Positions 26,012-36,186 are shown, counted from the stretch's first letter. The stretch: 64,000 nt of DNA from Pseudomonas sp. RIT409 (GCF_003052515.2 NZ_QARE02000019.1:1-64000); one strand, 5' to 3'. Notes: generated by a model from the letters alone, not told the origin. Numbers and translations: made by a program.

Positions 26012-27508
26012 ATGTTGCACAGCAAACCCACATTTCCCGACGCACTGTACAGCGCCGCGCAGGTCCGCGACCTCGACGCACGGCTGATTGCAGCGGGCAC
26101 GCCGGGCTTCGAATTGATGCACCGAGCGGCGCATGCCGCCTGGCGTGCGATCCGGCGTCGCTGGCCGGAAGGCCGCGAACTTACAGTACTAGCCGGTCAC
26201 GGCAACAACGCGGGCGATGGTTACCTCATTGCCATGCTGGCCCGGCGCGCGGGATGGCGAGTGACCGTCCTCGCGGTCGGCAGCACGGCTGTTCTGACCG
26301 GTGATGCCGCGGCAGCTTATAAAGATGCACTGGATGAGCAGGTCGAGGTATTGCCCTGGCATCAACAGCGGCTGGCCGGCATTGTGGTCGATGCGCTGCT
26401 GGGCACGGGTATCAAGGGAGATGTCCGTGCGCCCTATGCCTCGGCCATCGAGTGCATCAATGACAGTGGCTTGCCGGTCATGTCGGTGGACATACCCTCG
26501 GGGCTGTGTGCAGACACTGGCAGGACGCTGGGGGTCGCCGTTCGTGCTGACCTGACGGTCACCTTCATCGGGCTGAAGGTCGGGCTGTTCACCGCCGATG
26601 GGCCTGACCGGGTCGGCGAGCTGGTGTTCGACGACTTGCAGGCCGACTCCGTCATCGTCGCCCAAACCCCCGCCAGCGTTAAGCGGCTCGATACCTTTAA
26701 CCTGCCGACACTCAACCCGCGTTCGCCGACCGCTCACAAGGGCATGTTTGGCCGGGTGCTGGTGATCGGGGGGGATCTCGGCTTCGGCGGCGCTGCGCTG
26801 TTGGCCACCGAAAGCACCTTGCGTTGCGGCGCTGGGATGGTCACGCTGGCGACCCGCCCCGAACATGTAACCGCGGCGCTGACGCGCTTTCCCGAAGTGA
26901 TGGCCGCCGGGATTCAGTCGGCCAATCAATTGATGGAGCTGATCGGGCCAGCCACGGTGCTGGTAGTCGGCCCTGGCATGGGCCAACACCCATGGGGGCG
27001 CAGCCTGTTATCGGCGGCTGCCAATGCAAGGCGGCCGCAGGTCTGGGACGCTGACGCACTCAATCAATTGGCTGCAGGCAACGTGCAGTTGCCCGAAGGA
27101 TGCGTCATCACGCCGCATCCCGGTGAAGCGGCCCGGCTGCTGGGAATGGACACTGCACAGGTACAGGCCGATCGTCCTGCTGCCGCGCGTGCGTTGGCGA
27201 AGCGGTTCAATGCTGTCTGCGTGCTCAAGGGCAGTGGCAGCCTGATCGCCAACCCTGCAGGCGACCTGGCGCTGGCTGATCACGGTCATCCGGCAATGGC
27301 GACGGGCGGGCTGGGCGACGTGCTTTCTGGCGTGATCGGCGCGCTGATGGCGCAGAAGATGCCCCCATTCGAGGCGGCGTGTCTGGGCGTATGGTTGCAT
27401 GCGTACGCGGGGGAAAAATGTGGGGCAAACGGGCGCGGCATGGCTGCCGCTGATCTGATTCCCGAAATTCGCAAGCTGCTGGAGGAGCAACAACCGTGTC
27501 TGAGGTAA
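26012..27508 (+). CDS. nnr: Bifunctional NAD(P)H-hydrate repair enzyme (epimerase/dehydratase)
   Basis: The product repairs hydrated NAD(P)H. The N-terminal YjeF epimerase domain (about 1-215) has GHGNNAGDGY and VDIPSGL. The C-terminal ADP-dependent dehydratase domain (about 225-498) has VGPGMGQ, PHPGEAARLLG and the ATGGLGDVLSG motif. ATG 26012 gives 498 aa, the usual size. The frame is open back to 25094, but that part lies opposite queG. The last 13 nt overlap tsaE. Confidence 0.94.
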   Translation: MLHSKPTFPDALYSAAQVRDLDARLIAAGTPGFELMHRAAHAAWRAIRRRWPEGRELTVLAGHGNNAGDGYLIAMLARRAGWRVTVLAVGSTAVLTGDAAAAYKDALDEQVEVLPWHQQRLAGIVVDALLGTGIKGDVRAPYASAIECINDSGLPVMSVDIPSGLCADTGRTLGVAVRADLTVTFIGLKVGLFTADGPDRVGELVFDDLQADSVIVAQTPASVKRLDTFNLPTLNPRSPTAHKGMFGRVLVIGGDLGFGGAALLATESTLRCGAGMVTLATRPEHVTAALTRFPEVMAAGIQSANQLMELIGPATVLVVGPGMGQHPWGRSLLSAAANARRPQVWDADALNQLAAGNVQLPEGCVITPHPGEAARLLGMDTAQVQADRPAAARALAKRFNAVCVLKGSGSLIANPAGDLALADHGHPAMATGGLGDVLSGVIGALMAQKMPPFEAACLGVWLHAYAGEKCGANGRGMAAADLIPEIRKLLEEQQPCLR

Positions 27509-27966
27509 CCCTGCACCTGGTAGGTGAAGAGGCAATGACGGACTTTGGCGCACGGATTGCCCAAGTGACTGAAGGCAATGGGATTATTTTTCTGGTGGGC
27601 GATCTCGGCGCGGGCAAGACCACGCTGTCGCGAGGCATCATCCAGGGGCTGGGCCATACCGGTGCGGTAAAAAGCCCGACGTTCACCTTGGTAGAACCTT
27701 ACGAAATTGGGAGAAATCGCGCGTATCACTTTGATCTCTACCGACTTGTTGATCCAGAAGAGCTAGAATTCCTCGGCATACGCGACTACTTCGAAGGGCA
27801 AGCGCTTTGCCTGATCGAGTGGCCTGATCTGGGGGCGGGCTTTTTGCCAAAGCCTGACCTGATCATTACCATTAGGCCGCACGCGGATGGTCGAGCCCTG
27901 ACGCTGAGCCCCGAGAGCTCGCGAGGCGAGACGTGGTGTGCCGCTTTGGCTTTGGAATTCAAATAG
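27496..27966 (+). CDS. tsaE: tRNA t6A-modification ATPase TsaE
   Basis: This small ATPase (156 aa) is needed for threonylcarbamoyl-adenosine at position 37 of ANN-decoding tRNAs, working with TsaB, TsaC and TsaD. The Walker A motif GDLGAGKTT, the SPTFTLVEPY segment and the YHFDLYRL and IEWPD motifs are all present. It starts at GTG 27496 inside the end of nnr. Confidence 0.95.
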   Translation: MSEVTLHLVGEEAMTDFGARIAQVTEGNGIIFLVGDLGAGKTTLSRGIIQGLGHTGAVKSPTFTLVEPYEIGRNRAYHFDLYRLVDPEELEFLGIRDYFEGQALCLIEWPDLGAGFLPKPDLIITIRPHADGRALTLSPESSRGETWCAALALEFK

Positions 27967-27980
27967 ATATGGGGTTTGGT

Positions 27981-29408
27981 ATGCGCATGCGCGCGCTGGT
28001 GACTGTGACTGGATTGCTGCTGATGGCCTTGGCTGTCGACGCGTTTGCCGCCTCACAGGTACGAAGTGTCCGCTTATGGCGTGCACCGGATAACACCCGG
28101 CTGGTCTTTGACCTCTCGGGCCCGGTTCAGCACAGCGTTTTCACTCTGCAATCCCCGGATCGCCTGGTTATCGACATCAATGGTGCGACGTTAGGCGGCT
28201 CGCTCAATATCGCCACCGCCAACACCCCCATTACCTCCATCCGGTCGGCTCAGCGTACGCCCGACGACCTGCGCGTGGTCGTCGACTTGAAAAAGACCGT
28301 GACCCCGAAAAGCTTCACCTTGGCCCCCAACCAGCAATACGGCAATCGCCTGGTCGTGGATCTGTACGACAACCCCGCCGATGCCAACCCGGCACCGACC
28401 GTTGCCGACACGCCTGCCACCGTTGCTCCAGCCACGCCTGCCGTGCCGGTCAGCCCATCCAAGCCGGAAATCAAACTGCCGCCTGTGCCCAATGGCAAGC
28501 GCGACATTGTGGTCGTCGTCGATGCGGGACACGGCGGTGAGGACCCTGGTGCGTCGGGAGGGCGAGGGCAGAAGGAAAAGAACGTGGTGCTGTCGATCGC
28601 CAAGGAGTTGCAGCGTCAGATCAACGCCGAAAAGGGCTACCGTGCCGAGTTGACCCGTACCGGCGACTACTTCATTCCGCTGCGTAAGCGGACCGAAATT
28701 GCCAGGGCCAAGGGTGCGGACCTGTTCGTCTCCATTCACGCCGACGCCGCACCCTCATCGGCGGCCTTCGGCGCCTCGGTGTTCGCCCTGTCCGACCGTG
28801 GCGCTACGTCTGAAACGGCGCGTTGGCTGGCGGACAGCGAAAACCGCTCGGACCTGATCGGCGGTGCCGGCGCGGTGAGTCTGGATGACAAGGACCGGAT
28901 GCTGGCCGGTGTCCTGCTGGACCTGTCGATGACCGCCTCGCTGACGTCGAGTCTGAACGTCGGGCAAAAGGTCCTGACTAACATCGGTCGAGTGACGCCG
29001 CTGCATAAATCCCGCGTGGAACAGGCGGGTTTCATGGTGCTCAAGTCCCCGGACATTCCATCGATCCTGGTCGAAACAGGCTTTATCTCCAACGCCGCCG
29101 AAGCCAACAAGCTTGAAGGCGCCAGCCATCAGCAGGCCTTGGCTCGCTCGATCACGGCAGGCGTGAAGCAGTTCTTCCAGCAGAATCCGCCACAAGGCAC
29201 CTACATCGCGTGGCTGCGTGACAACGGCAAGCTGGCCATGGGCCCCCGTGAACACACCGTGCGAGCGGGAGAGTCCCTGAGCATGATCGCCATTCGCTAC
29301 GACATGAGCATGGAAGCACTGCGCAACGCCAACAAACTCAGCTCCAATGAGCTGAAGGTGGGTCAGCAACTGAAAATTCCAAGCGCGGAACTGGCGGGTG
29401 AGCCGTGA
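27981..29408 (+). CDS. amiB: N-acetylmuramoyl-L-alanine amidase (AmiB/AmiC type) with LysM
   Basis: This periplasmic zinc amidase cleaves septal peptidoglycan to separate daughter cells. Domains in order: signal peptide (to about residue 25), AMIN domain (about 27-125), Pro/Ala linker, Amidase_3 domain with VVDAGHGGEDPGA, SIHADA and the catalytic VETGFISN, then a C-terminal LysM repeat (HTVRAGESLSMIAIRYDMS). ATG 27981 has GGGG six bases upstream; an ATG at 27969 is also in frame. It sits between tsaE and mutL, as in E. coli amiB. Confidence 0.92.
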   Translation: MRMRALVTVTGLLLMALAVDAFAASQVRSVRLWRAPDNTRLVFDLSGPVQHSVFTLQSPDRLVIDINGATLGGSLNIATANTPITSIRSAQRTPDDLRVVVDLKKTVTPKSFTLAPNQQYGNRLVVDLYDNPADANPAPTVADTPATVAPATPAVPVSPSKPEIKLPPVPNGKRDIVVVVDAGHGGEDPGASGGRGQKEKNVVLSIAKELQRQINAEKGYRAELTRTGDYFIPLRKRTEIARAKGADLFVSIHADAAPSSAAFGASVFALSDRGATSETARWLADSENRSDLIGGAGAVSLDDKDRMLAGVLLDLSMTASLTSSLNVGQKVLTNIGRVTPLHKSRVEQAGFMVLKSPDIPSILVETGFISNAAEANKLEGASHQQALARSITAGVKQFFQQNPPQGTYIAWLRDNGKLAMGPREHTVRAGESLSMIAIRYDMSMEALRNANKLSSNELKVGQQLKIPSAELAGEP

Positions 29409-31402
29409 GCGACTTGTTAGTGGACGGAGAGGGCCTGGACCTTGCCGTGAGTGACCACAGCCCGGCTGTGGATGCCGCACGCATCGAATTGCTCAGCCCC
29501 CGGCTGGCGAACCAGATCGCTGCCGGTGAGGTGGTCGAGCGACCCGCTTCGGTCATCAAGGAGTTGCTGGAGAACAGCCTCGATTCCGGTGCTCGTCGCA
29601 TCGATGTCGAAGTCGAGCAGGCCGGTGTGAAACTGCTGCGTGTGCGCGACGACGGCGGCGGTATCTCGCCCGACGACCTTCCCCTGGCCCTGGCACGCCA
29701 TGCCACCAGCAAGATTCGTGAGTTGGAAGACCTTGAGCGGGTCATGAGTCTCGGTTTCAGGGGGGAGGCCCTGGCATCGATCAGTTCCGTTTCGAGATTG
29801 ACGCTGACTTCCCGAACGCGCGGTGCCGATCAGGCCTGGCAAGTCGAAACCGAGGGGCGCGACATGGCCTCCCGGGTTCAGCCCGCCGCCCACCCGGTGG
29901 GCACGTCGGTGGAAGTGCGCGATCTGTTCTTCAATACGCCAGCGCGGCGCAAATTCCTGAAGGCGGAGAAAACCGAATTCGACCACCTTCAGGAAGTGAT
30001 CAAGCGCATGGCGCTCGCGCGTTTCGATGTGGCCTTCCACCTGCGTCACAACGGCAAGACGATTCTGAGCCTGCACGAAGCCCGCGATGACGTTTCCCGC
30101 GCGCGACGGGTTTCCGCAGTCTGCGGCCCGGGCTTTCTGGAGCAGGCGCTGCCGATCGAGGTCGAGCGCAATGGCCTGAAATTGTGGGGGTGGGTCGGGT
30201 TGCCGACCTTCTCGCGCAGTCAGGCAGACCTGCAGTATTTCTTCGTCAACGGCCGTGCAGTGCGCGACAAGCTCGTCGCCCATGCCGTGCGTCAGGCGTA
30301 CCGTGACGTGTTGTTCAACGGGCGTCACCCGACCTTCGTGTTGTTCTTCGAAGTCGATCCGGCCGTTGTCGACGTCAACGTGCACCCGACCAAGCATGAA
30401 GTGCGCTTCCGCGACGGCCGCATGGTTCACGACTTCTTGTATGGCACTTTGCACCGGGCCCTGGGTGACGTGCGTCCCGACGATCAACTCGCGGGTACCA
30501 CGTCCGTGGCTGCATTGGTACGCCCTACGGGACCCGAAGCGGGAGAGTTTGGCCCGCAGGGTGAAATGCGCCTGGCCAACAACCTGCTGGAAACGCCTCA
30601 AGGCTCTGCCTGGAACACCTCGGCAGGGTCTGCTGCATCGCCCTCCGCGGGTTCCGGCGGTGCAGGTTATGGGTATCAGTACACACCGCGACCATCCTCT
30701 GTGTTGCCTGCCGAAGAGGCGCGGGCCGCCTACAGCGCATTCTTCGCCCCATTGCCCGCAGCCCAGCCCGGCGCGAGTGCGCCTGCGAGCGTCGCGTTAC
30801 CCGAATCCCACGGCGACATTCCGCCGTTGGGCTATGCGCTGGCGCAACTCAAAGGCATCTACATCCTGGCCGAAAATGCCCACGGCATGGTGTTGGTGGA
30901 CATGCATGCCGCGCACGAGCGGATCATGTACGAGCGCCTCAAGATCGCCATGGCCAGCGAAGGCTTGAGCGGTCAGCCGCTGCTGGTGCCCGAGTCGATC
31001 GCCGTCAGTCAGCGCGAAGCCGATTGTGCCGAAGAACACATGGGCACCTTCCAGCAGTTGGGCTTTGAGCTGCAACGCCTGGGGCCTGAAAGCCTGGCTA
31101 TCCGGCAGATCCCGGCATTGCTCAAACAAGCGGAGGCCAACCGGCTGGTGCACGATGTCCTGGCGGATCTGATGGAGTACGGCACCAGTGACCGCGTTCA
31201 GGCACACATGAATGAATTGCTCGGGACCATGGCCTGTCATGGCGCGGTGCGCGCCAACCGGCGGCTGGCGATTCCGGAGATGAACGCCTTGCTGCGAGAC
31301 ATGGAAAACACCGAACGCAGCGGCCAGTGCAACCACGGGCGGCCGACCTGGACTCAACTGGGTATGGATGATCTCGACAAACTGTTTCTGCGCGGCCGCT
31401 GA
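29405..31402 (+). CDS. mutL: DNA mismatch repair protein MutL
   Basis: This is the mismatch-repair matchmaker and probable nicking endonuclease. It has 665 aa. The GHKL ATPase region shows NQIAAGEVVERPASVIKELL, DDGGGI and GFRGEAL. The C-terminal domain has DMHAAHERIMYE, which fits the D-x-H-A-x2-E-x4-E endonuclease motif present in species without MutH. It starts at GTG 29405, overlapping the amidase stop by 4 nt. The N-terminus carries about 25 extra residues before the conserved ARIELLSPRL. The next gene overlaps its stop. Confidence 0.95.
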   Translation: MSDLLVDGEGLDLAVSDHSPAVDAARIELLSPRLANQIAAGEVVERPASVIKELLENSLDSGARRIDVEVEQAGVKLLRVRDDGGGISPDDLPLALARHATSKIRELEDLERVMSLGFRGEALASISSVSRLTLTSRTRGADQAWQVETEGRDMASRVQPAAHPVGTSVEVRDLFFNTPARRKFLKAEKTEFDHLQEVIKRMALARFDVAFHLRHNGKTILSLHEARDDVSRARRVSAVCGPGFLEQALPIEVERNGLKLWGWVGLPTFSRSQADLQYFFVNGRAVRDKLVAHAVRQAYRDVLFNGRHPTFVLFFEVDPAVVDVNVHPTKHEVRFRDGRMVHDFLYGTLHRALGDVRPDDQLAGTTSVAALVRPTGPEAGEFGPQGEMRLANNLLETPQGSAWNTSAGSAASPSAGSGGAGYGYQYTPRPSSVLPAEEARAAYSAFFAPLPAAQPGASAPASVALPESHGDIPPLGYALAQLKGIYILAENAHGMVLVDMHAAHERIMYERLKIAMASEGLSGQPLLVPESIAVSQREADCAEEHMGTFQQLGFELQRLGPESLAIRQIPALLKQAEANRLVHDVLADLMEYGTSDRVQAHMNELLGTMACHGAVRANRRLAIPEMNALLRDMENTERSGQCNHGRPTWTQLGMDDLDKLFLRGR

Positions 31403-32373
31403 TGAGTGCCCTCCCTCCGGCCATCTTCCTGATGGGCCCCACTGCCGCTGGCAAAACCGATCTGGCCATCGAACTGACCAAGGTGCTGCCCTGTGAGCTG
31501 ATCAGCGTCGATTCGGCTCTGGTCTATCGCGGCATGGACATCGGCACCGCCAAGCCTGCAAAAGCGCTTCTGGACAAGTATCCCCACCGCTTGATCGATA
31601 TCCTCGATCCGGCGCAGAGCTATTCGGCAGCGGATTTTCGTTCCGATGCGCTCCAGGCCATGGCCGAAATAACCGCCCGGGGAAAAATTCCGTTGTTGGT
31701 GGGCGGCACCATGTTGTATTTCAAAGCTCTATTGGAAGGCCTGGCGGACATGCCTGCGGCGGATGCGCAGGTGCGTGCCCAATTGGAAGACGAGGCCGCC
31801 CGCCGCGGCTGGCAGGCGTTGCATGATGAATTGGCGGCCATTGACCCGGTATCGGCGGCCCGTATTCATCCCAATGATCCGCAGCGGCTGGTCCGCGCGC
31901 TGGAAGTGTACCGGGTGAGCGGGATCAGCATGACCGAACACAGAGCGCAACAAAGTGCGCAAAGTGCTCAAGCTGGCGCTTCGGGGCGACATCAATTGCC
32001 CTATACTGTCGCCAATCTTGCGATCGCGCCTCAGGATCGAAAGGTATTGCACGACCGAATCGCGCTACGTTTCAGGCAAATGCTTGATGAGGGGTTCGTT
32101 GAGGAAGTGATGGCGTTACGTTCGAGGGGTGACCTGCACTCGAATTTGCCGTCTATAAGAGCTGTAGGGTATCGCCAGGTCTGGGACTATCTTGATGGCA
32201 GCCTGACCCGGGACGAGATGCAGGAACGCGGCATCATCGCCACGCGGCAGTTGGCCAAGAGACAGTTCACCTGGCTGCGAAGCTGGGAAAATTTACACTG
32301 GTTGGACAGCCTGGCTTGCGACAATCTGCCACGCACCTTGAAATACCTGGGATCGGTCTCCATATTGGGCTGA
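31402..32373 (+). CDS. miaA: tRNA dimethylallyltransferase
   Basis: The product adds a dimethylallyl group to A37 of UNN-decoding tRNAs. It has 323 aa with P-loop GPTAAGKTDLAIEL, the DSALVYRGMDIGTAKP motif and VGGTMLYF. The ATG uses the last base of the mutL stop, so translation is coupled. hfq follows after 90 nt, as in E. coli. Confidence 0.96.
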   Translation: MSALPPAIFLMGPTAAGKTDLAIELTKVLPCELISVDSALVYRGMDIGTAKPAKALLDKYPHRLIDILDPAQSYSAADFRSDALQAMAEITARGKIPLLVGGTMLYFKALLEGLADMPAADAQVRAQLEDEAARRGWQALHDELAAIDPVSAARIHPNDPQRLVRALEVYRVSGISMTEHRAQQSAQSAQAGASGRHQLPYTVANLAIAPQDRKVLHDRIALRFRQMLDEGFVEEVMALRSRGDLHSNLPSIRAVGYRQVWDYLDGSLTRDEMQERGIIATRQLAKRQFTWLRSWENLHWLDSLACDNLPRTLKYLGSVSILG

Positions 32374-32463
32374 GTCCTTGCAATTGCCGTCTATCCTTGG
32401 GGGGTAACGGCCTGAGCCAATGTTTTCGAATTTATTCTATTGATCCTTAAAGGAGTGCGGCAC

Positions 32464-32724
32464 ATGTCAAAAGGGCATTCGCTACAAGACCCTTACCTGA
32501 ACACTTTGCGTAAAGAGAAGGTTGGGGTTTCGATCTATCTGGTAAACGGCATCAAGCTGCAAGGCACGATCGAGTCCTTCGACCAGTTCGTTATTCTGCT
32601 GAAAAACACTGTCAGCCAAATGGTTTACAAGCACGCAATCTCGACCGTTGTTCCGGTCCGTCCAATTCGTCTGCCTAGCGCTTCCGAATCCGACCAGAGT
32701 GACGCTGAGCCAGGTAACGCCTGA
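32464..32724 (+). CDS. hfq: RNA chaperone Hfq
   Basis: This hexameric Sm-like protein pairs small RNAs with mRNAs. It has 86 aa: N-terminal helix SLQDPYLNTLRKE, Sm1 VSIYLVNGIKLQG, and Sm2 VYKHAISTVVP. The tail is short, as in Pseudomonas. The start has AAGGAG upstream (AAAGGAGTGCGGCACATG). Confidence 0.98.
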   Translation: MSKGHSLQDPYLNTLRKEKVGVSIYLVNGIKLQGTIESFDQFVILLKNTVSQMVYKHAISTVVPVRPIRLPSASESDQSDAEPGNA

Positions 32725-32736
32725 TAGGAGTCTGCC

Positions 32737-34038
32737 TTGTTCTTTGAGCGCCACGGTGGTGGTGAGCGGGCGATCCTCGTTCATTTGGATGGTCAGGACC
32801 CTGAGGCGCGCGAAGATCCGCAGGAGTTCAGGGAGCTGGCTCTTTCGGCAGGTGCCGACATCGTTGCGTTCGTCAACGTGCCCCGGCATCGGCCAACCGC
32901 CAAGTTTCTGGTCGGCAGCGGCAAGGTCGATGAATTGCGCGACCTGGTCCACGCCGAACAAACCGATCTGGTTATTTTCAACCACGTCCTTACGCCCAGT
33001 CAGGAGCGCAACCTCGAGCGTGTGTTCGAGTGTCGCGTGCTCGATCGCACGGGTCTGATTCTCGACATCTTCGCCCAGCGTGCACGCACCCACGAGGGCA
33101 AGCTGCAAGTCGAACTCGCTCAGCTTGAGCACATGAGTACCCGATTGGTCAGAGGGTGGACTCACCTTGAACGACAGGGTGGGGGTATCGGCCTGCGTGG
33201 GCCGGGCGAAACCCAGCTTGAAACGGACCGCCGTTTGCTGCGGGTTCGCCTGCGTCAGATCAAAAGCCGTCTGGAGAAGGTTCGCAGCCAGCGCGACCAG
33301 GCCCGTCGCGGGCGTTCTCGGGCGGATATTCCTACGGTTTCCATCGTGGGTTACACCAACGCCGGGAAATCCACGCTTTTCAATGCAGTGACCGATTCGC
33401 AGGTCTACGCTGCTGATCAGTTGTTCGCAACGCTGGACCCGACGCTGCGCCGCCTTGAGCTGAACGACCTGGGGCCGATCGTGCTCGCAGACACCGTAGG
33501 TTTCATTCGTCACTTGCCGCACAAGCTGGTCGAGGCGTTCAGGGCTACGCTCGAAGAGTCGAGCAATTCGGACCTGTTGCTGCACGTGATCGATGCCCAC
33601 GAGCCTGACCGGATGGAGCAGATCGAACAGGTATTGGAGGTGCTGCGCGAGATTGGTGCGCAGGACTTGCCGATGCTGGAGGTCTATAACAAACTCGATC
33701 TGCTCGAGGGGGTCGAGCCTCAGATTCAGCGCGATGCCAATGGCAAACCGCAAAGGGTCTGGGTGTCTGCGCGTGATGGTCGAGGGCTGGACTTGCTCAA
33801 GCAAGCCATTGCCGAGCTGTTGGGGGACGACCTGTTCGTTGGCACCTTGCGTTTGTCGCAGCGTTTCGCGCGGTTGCGCGCTCAGTTTTTCCAACTGGGT
33901 GCCGTGCAGAGCGAGGCGCACGATGACGAGGGTAGCAGCCTGTTGGCAGTTCGTTTGCCCCGTGTTGAATTCAATCGCCTGGTGAGTCGCGAAGGACTGC
34001 AGCCGCTGGAATTCATCGAGCAACACACTTTGCAATAA
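32737..34038 (+). CDS. hflX: Ribosome-associated GTPase HflX
   Basis: This GTPase splits stalled or hibernating ribosomes, mainly under stress. It has 433 aa. The N-terminal HflX domain (VGSGKVDELRDL) is followed by a glycine-rich linker (GGGIGLRGPGETQLETDRR) and the GTPase motifs GYTNAGKSTLF, DTVGFIRHLP and NKLDL. It starts at TTG 32737 behind AGGAG, 12 nt after hfq, so it is co-transcribed with hfq. Confidence 0.95.
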   Translation: MFFERHGGGERAILVHLDGQDPEAREDPQEFRELALSAGADIVAFVNVPRHRPTAKFLVGSGKVDELRDLVHAEQTDLVIFNHVLTPSQERNLERVFECRVLDRTGLILDIFAQRARTHEGKLQVELAQLEHMSTRLVRGWTHLERQGGGIGLRGPGETQLETDRRLLRVRLRQIKSRLEKVRSQRDQARRGRSRADIPTVSIVGYTNAGKSTLFNAVTDSQVYAADQLFATLDPTLRRLELNDLGPIVLADTVGFIRHLPHKLVEAFRATLEESSNSDLLLHVIDAHEPDRMEQIEQVLEVLREIGAQDLPMLEVYNKLDLLEGVEPQIQRDANGKPQRVWVSARDGRGLDLLKQAIAELLGDDLFVGTLRLSQRFARLRAQFFQLGAVQSEAHDDEGSSLLAVRLPRVEFNRLVSREGLQPLEFIEQHTLQ

Positions 34039-34041
34039 AAA

Positions 34042-34074
34042 GCCCTTCGCGGCGGTAGTCCTGCCGCGACGGGC
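34042..34074 (+). terminator. Hairpin between hflX and hflK
   Basis: A 12-bp stem with one mismatch (34042-34053 with 34063-34074) lies just after the hflX stop. There is no T run, so it may attenuate or protect the message rather than terminate it. Confidence 0.5.
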
Positions 34075-34135
34075 ATTCTGTAGCATTGGTCGGCGCGCCG
34101 CGGGCGCGTCTTTGCTTTATCAGATGGAGAGCGCT

Positions 34136-35317
34136 ATGGCTTGGAATGAGCCGGGTGGCAACTCGAATAATCAGGATCCCTGGGGTGGCAAGCGCAAAGG
34201 CGGCGACCGCAAGGGGCCCCCGGATCTCGACGAGGCCTTCCGAAAGCTGCAGGAAAGCCTGAATGGGTTGTTCGGTAGTGGAAAAAAACGCAACAGTGAC
34301 GGTGGCGGCAGCGGCAGCGGCAGTTCGGGCAAGGGCGGCGGCTTCGGTCTGCTCGGTATCGGCCTGGTCGTGTTGCTTGCCATCTGGCTGTACAACGCCA
34401 TCTACGTGGTGGACGAGCAGGAGCAGGCCGTGGTCCTGCGGTTCGGCAAATACTACGAAACCGTCGGTCCGGGCCTGAACATCTACTTCCCGCCGTTCGA
34501 TCGCAAGTACCTCGAAAACGTCACGCGTGAGCGGGCGTACAGCAAGCAGGGCCAGATGCTCACCGAAGACGAGAACATCGTCGAAGTGCCGCTGACCGTG
34601 CAGTACAAGATCACTAACCTGCAGGACTTCGTGCTGAACGTCGATCAGCCTGAAGTCAGCCTGCAGCACGCCACTGAAAGTGCCTTGCGTCACGTTGTCG
34701 GGTCGACCGCGATGGATCAGGTGCTGACCGAGGGGCGTGAGCTGATGGCCAGCGAAATCAAGGAGCGGCTACAGCGTTTCCTCGATACCTATCGCACCGG
34801 TATTACGGTCACTCAGGTGAACGTGCAAAGTGCCGCAGCCCCGCGCGAAGTGCAGGAAGCCTTCGATGACGTGATCCGTGCCCGTGAAGACGAGCAACGT
34901 TCTCGCAACCAGGCGGAAACCTATGCCAATGGCGTGATTCCGGAAGCCCGGGGTCAGGCACAGCGCATCGTTGAAGACGCCAATGGTTACCGTGATGAAG
35001 TGATCTCCAGGGCGAAGGGTGAGGCGGATCGCTTCACCAAGCTGGTAGCCGAATATCGCAAGGCCCCCGAGGTCACTCGCGAGCGCCTGTATCTGGAAAC
35101 CATGCAGGAAGTCTTCAGCAACACCAGCAAGGTGTTGGTGACCGGCGACAAAGGCCAGAACAACCTGCTTTATCTGCCATTGGACAAAATGATCGACAGC
35201 AGCCGTAGCGGTTCAGGGGCTTCCACGAGCGGCGCCTCGACGACTGCCACCGATCCGGGCGTACGCGCATCGGACATGCAAACGCCACGTGACACGCGCA
35301 CTAGGGAGAGTCGTTGA
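34136..35317 (+). CDS. hflK: FtsH protease modulator subunit HflK
   Basis: This SPFH/band-7 membrane protein forms a periplasmic cage with HflC that regulates the FtsH protease. It has 393 aa: a Gly/Asn-rich cytoplasmic N-terminus, a membrane helix (LLGIGLVVLLAIWLYNAIYVV) and the SPFH domain (VVLRFGKYYETVGPGLN). The start MAWNEPGGN at 34136 follows GGAGAG. Its stop overlaps the hflC start. Confidence 0.95.
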   Translation: MAWNEPGGNSNNQDPWGGKRKGGDRKGPPDLDEAFRKLQESLNGLFGSGKKRNSDGGGSGSGSSGKGGGFGLLGIGLVVLLAIWLYNAIYVVDEQEQAVVLRFGKYYETVGPGLNIYFPPFDRKYLENVTRERAYSKQGQMLTEDENIVEVPLTVQYKITNLQDFVLNVDQPEVSLQHATESALRHVVGSTAMDQVLTEGRELMASEIKERLQRFLDTYRTGITVTQVNVQSAAAPREVQEAFDDVIRAREDEQRSRNQAETYANGVIPEARGQAQRIVEDANGYRDEVISRAKGEADRFTKLVAEYRKAPEVTRERLYLETMQEVFSNTSKVLVTGDKGQNNLLYLPLDKMIDSSRSGSGASTSGASTTATDPGVRASDMQTPRDTRTRESR

Positions 35318-36186
35318 TGAGCAATAAATCTCTGGTCGCCTTGATTGTATGTGTCGTGCTGGCCGTGGTGGCGTGGAACAGCTTCTATATCGTCGCTCAG
35401 ACCGAGCGCGCGGTGATGCTGCGCTTCGGTCGTGTCGTCGAATCGGACGTACCGCCCGGCTTGCACGTCAAGGTTCCTTATGTGAACCAGGTGCGCAAGT
35501 TCGACGGGCGTTTGCTGACGTTGGATGCGCCCACACAACGGTTTCTGACGCTGGAAAAGAAAGCCGTCATGGTGGATGCCTATGCCAAATGGCGCGTGAA
35601 GGACGCCGAGCGTTTCTACACCGCAACGTCGGGCCTGAAGCAGAATGCCGATGAGCGCCTTTCCCGTCGCCTGGAGTCGGGTCTGCGTGATCAGTTCGGT
35701 AAGCGCACCCTGCACGAAGCAGTGTCGGGCGAGCGTGACGCGCTGATGGCTGACATCACGGCGTCCCTCAACAAGATGGCGGAAAAGGAGCTGGGCATTG
35801 AAATCATCGATGTTCGGGTCAAGGCCATCGACTTGCCGAAGGAAGTCAACCGCAGCGTGTTCGAGCGCATGAGCACCGAACGCGAGCGAGAAGCCCGCGA
35901 GCATCGCGCCAAGGGTAACGAGCTGGCGGAAGGTATCCGTGCCGATGCCGATCGCCAGCGCCGCGTTCTGTTGGCCGAAGCCTACCGTGAGTCCGAAGAA
36001 ACCCGCGGTGACGGTGATGCGCAAGCCGCAGCGATTTACTCCAAGGCTTACGCTCAGGATCAGGAGTTCTACGCGTTCTACCGCAGTCTGCGCGCCTATC
36101 GCGAGAGCTTCGCAAACAAGAGCGACGTGATGGTGCTGGATCCGAACAGCGAGTTCTTCCGCTATATGGAAAAAGCCAAACCGTAG
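35317..36186 (+). CDS. hflC: FtsH protease modulator subunit HflC
   Basis: Partner of HflK in the FtsH-regulating complex (289 aa). It has an N-terminal membrane anchor (LVALIVCVVLAVVAWNSFYIV), an SPFH domain (RAVMLRFGRV, PPGLHVKVP) and a long Glu/Arg-rich coiled-coil region (about 185-245). The ATG uses the A of the hflK stop. Confidence 0.95.
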   Translation: MSNKSLVALIVCVVLAVVAWNSFYIVAQTERAVMLRFGRVVESDVPPGLHVKVPYVNQVRKFDGRLLTLDAPTQRFLTLEKKAVMVDAYAKWRVKDAERFYTATSGLKQNADERLSRRLESGLRDQFGKRTLHEAVSGERDALMADITASLNKMAEKELGIEIIDVRVKAIDLPKEVNRSVFERMSTEREREAREHRAKGNELAEGIRADADRQRRVLLAEAYRESEETRGDGDAQAAAIYSKAYAQDQEFYAFYRSLRAYRESFANKSDVMVLDPNSEFFRYMEKAKP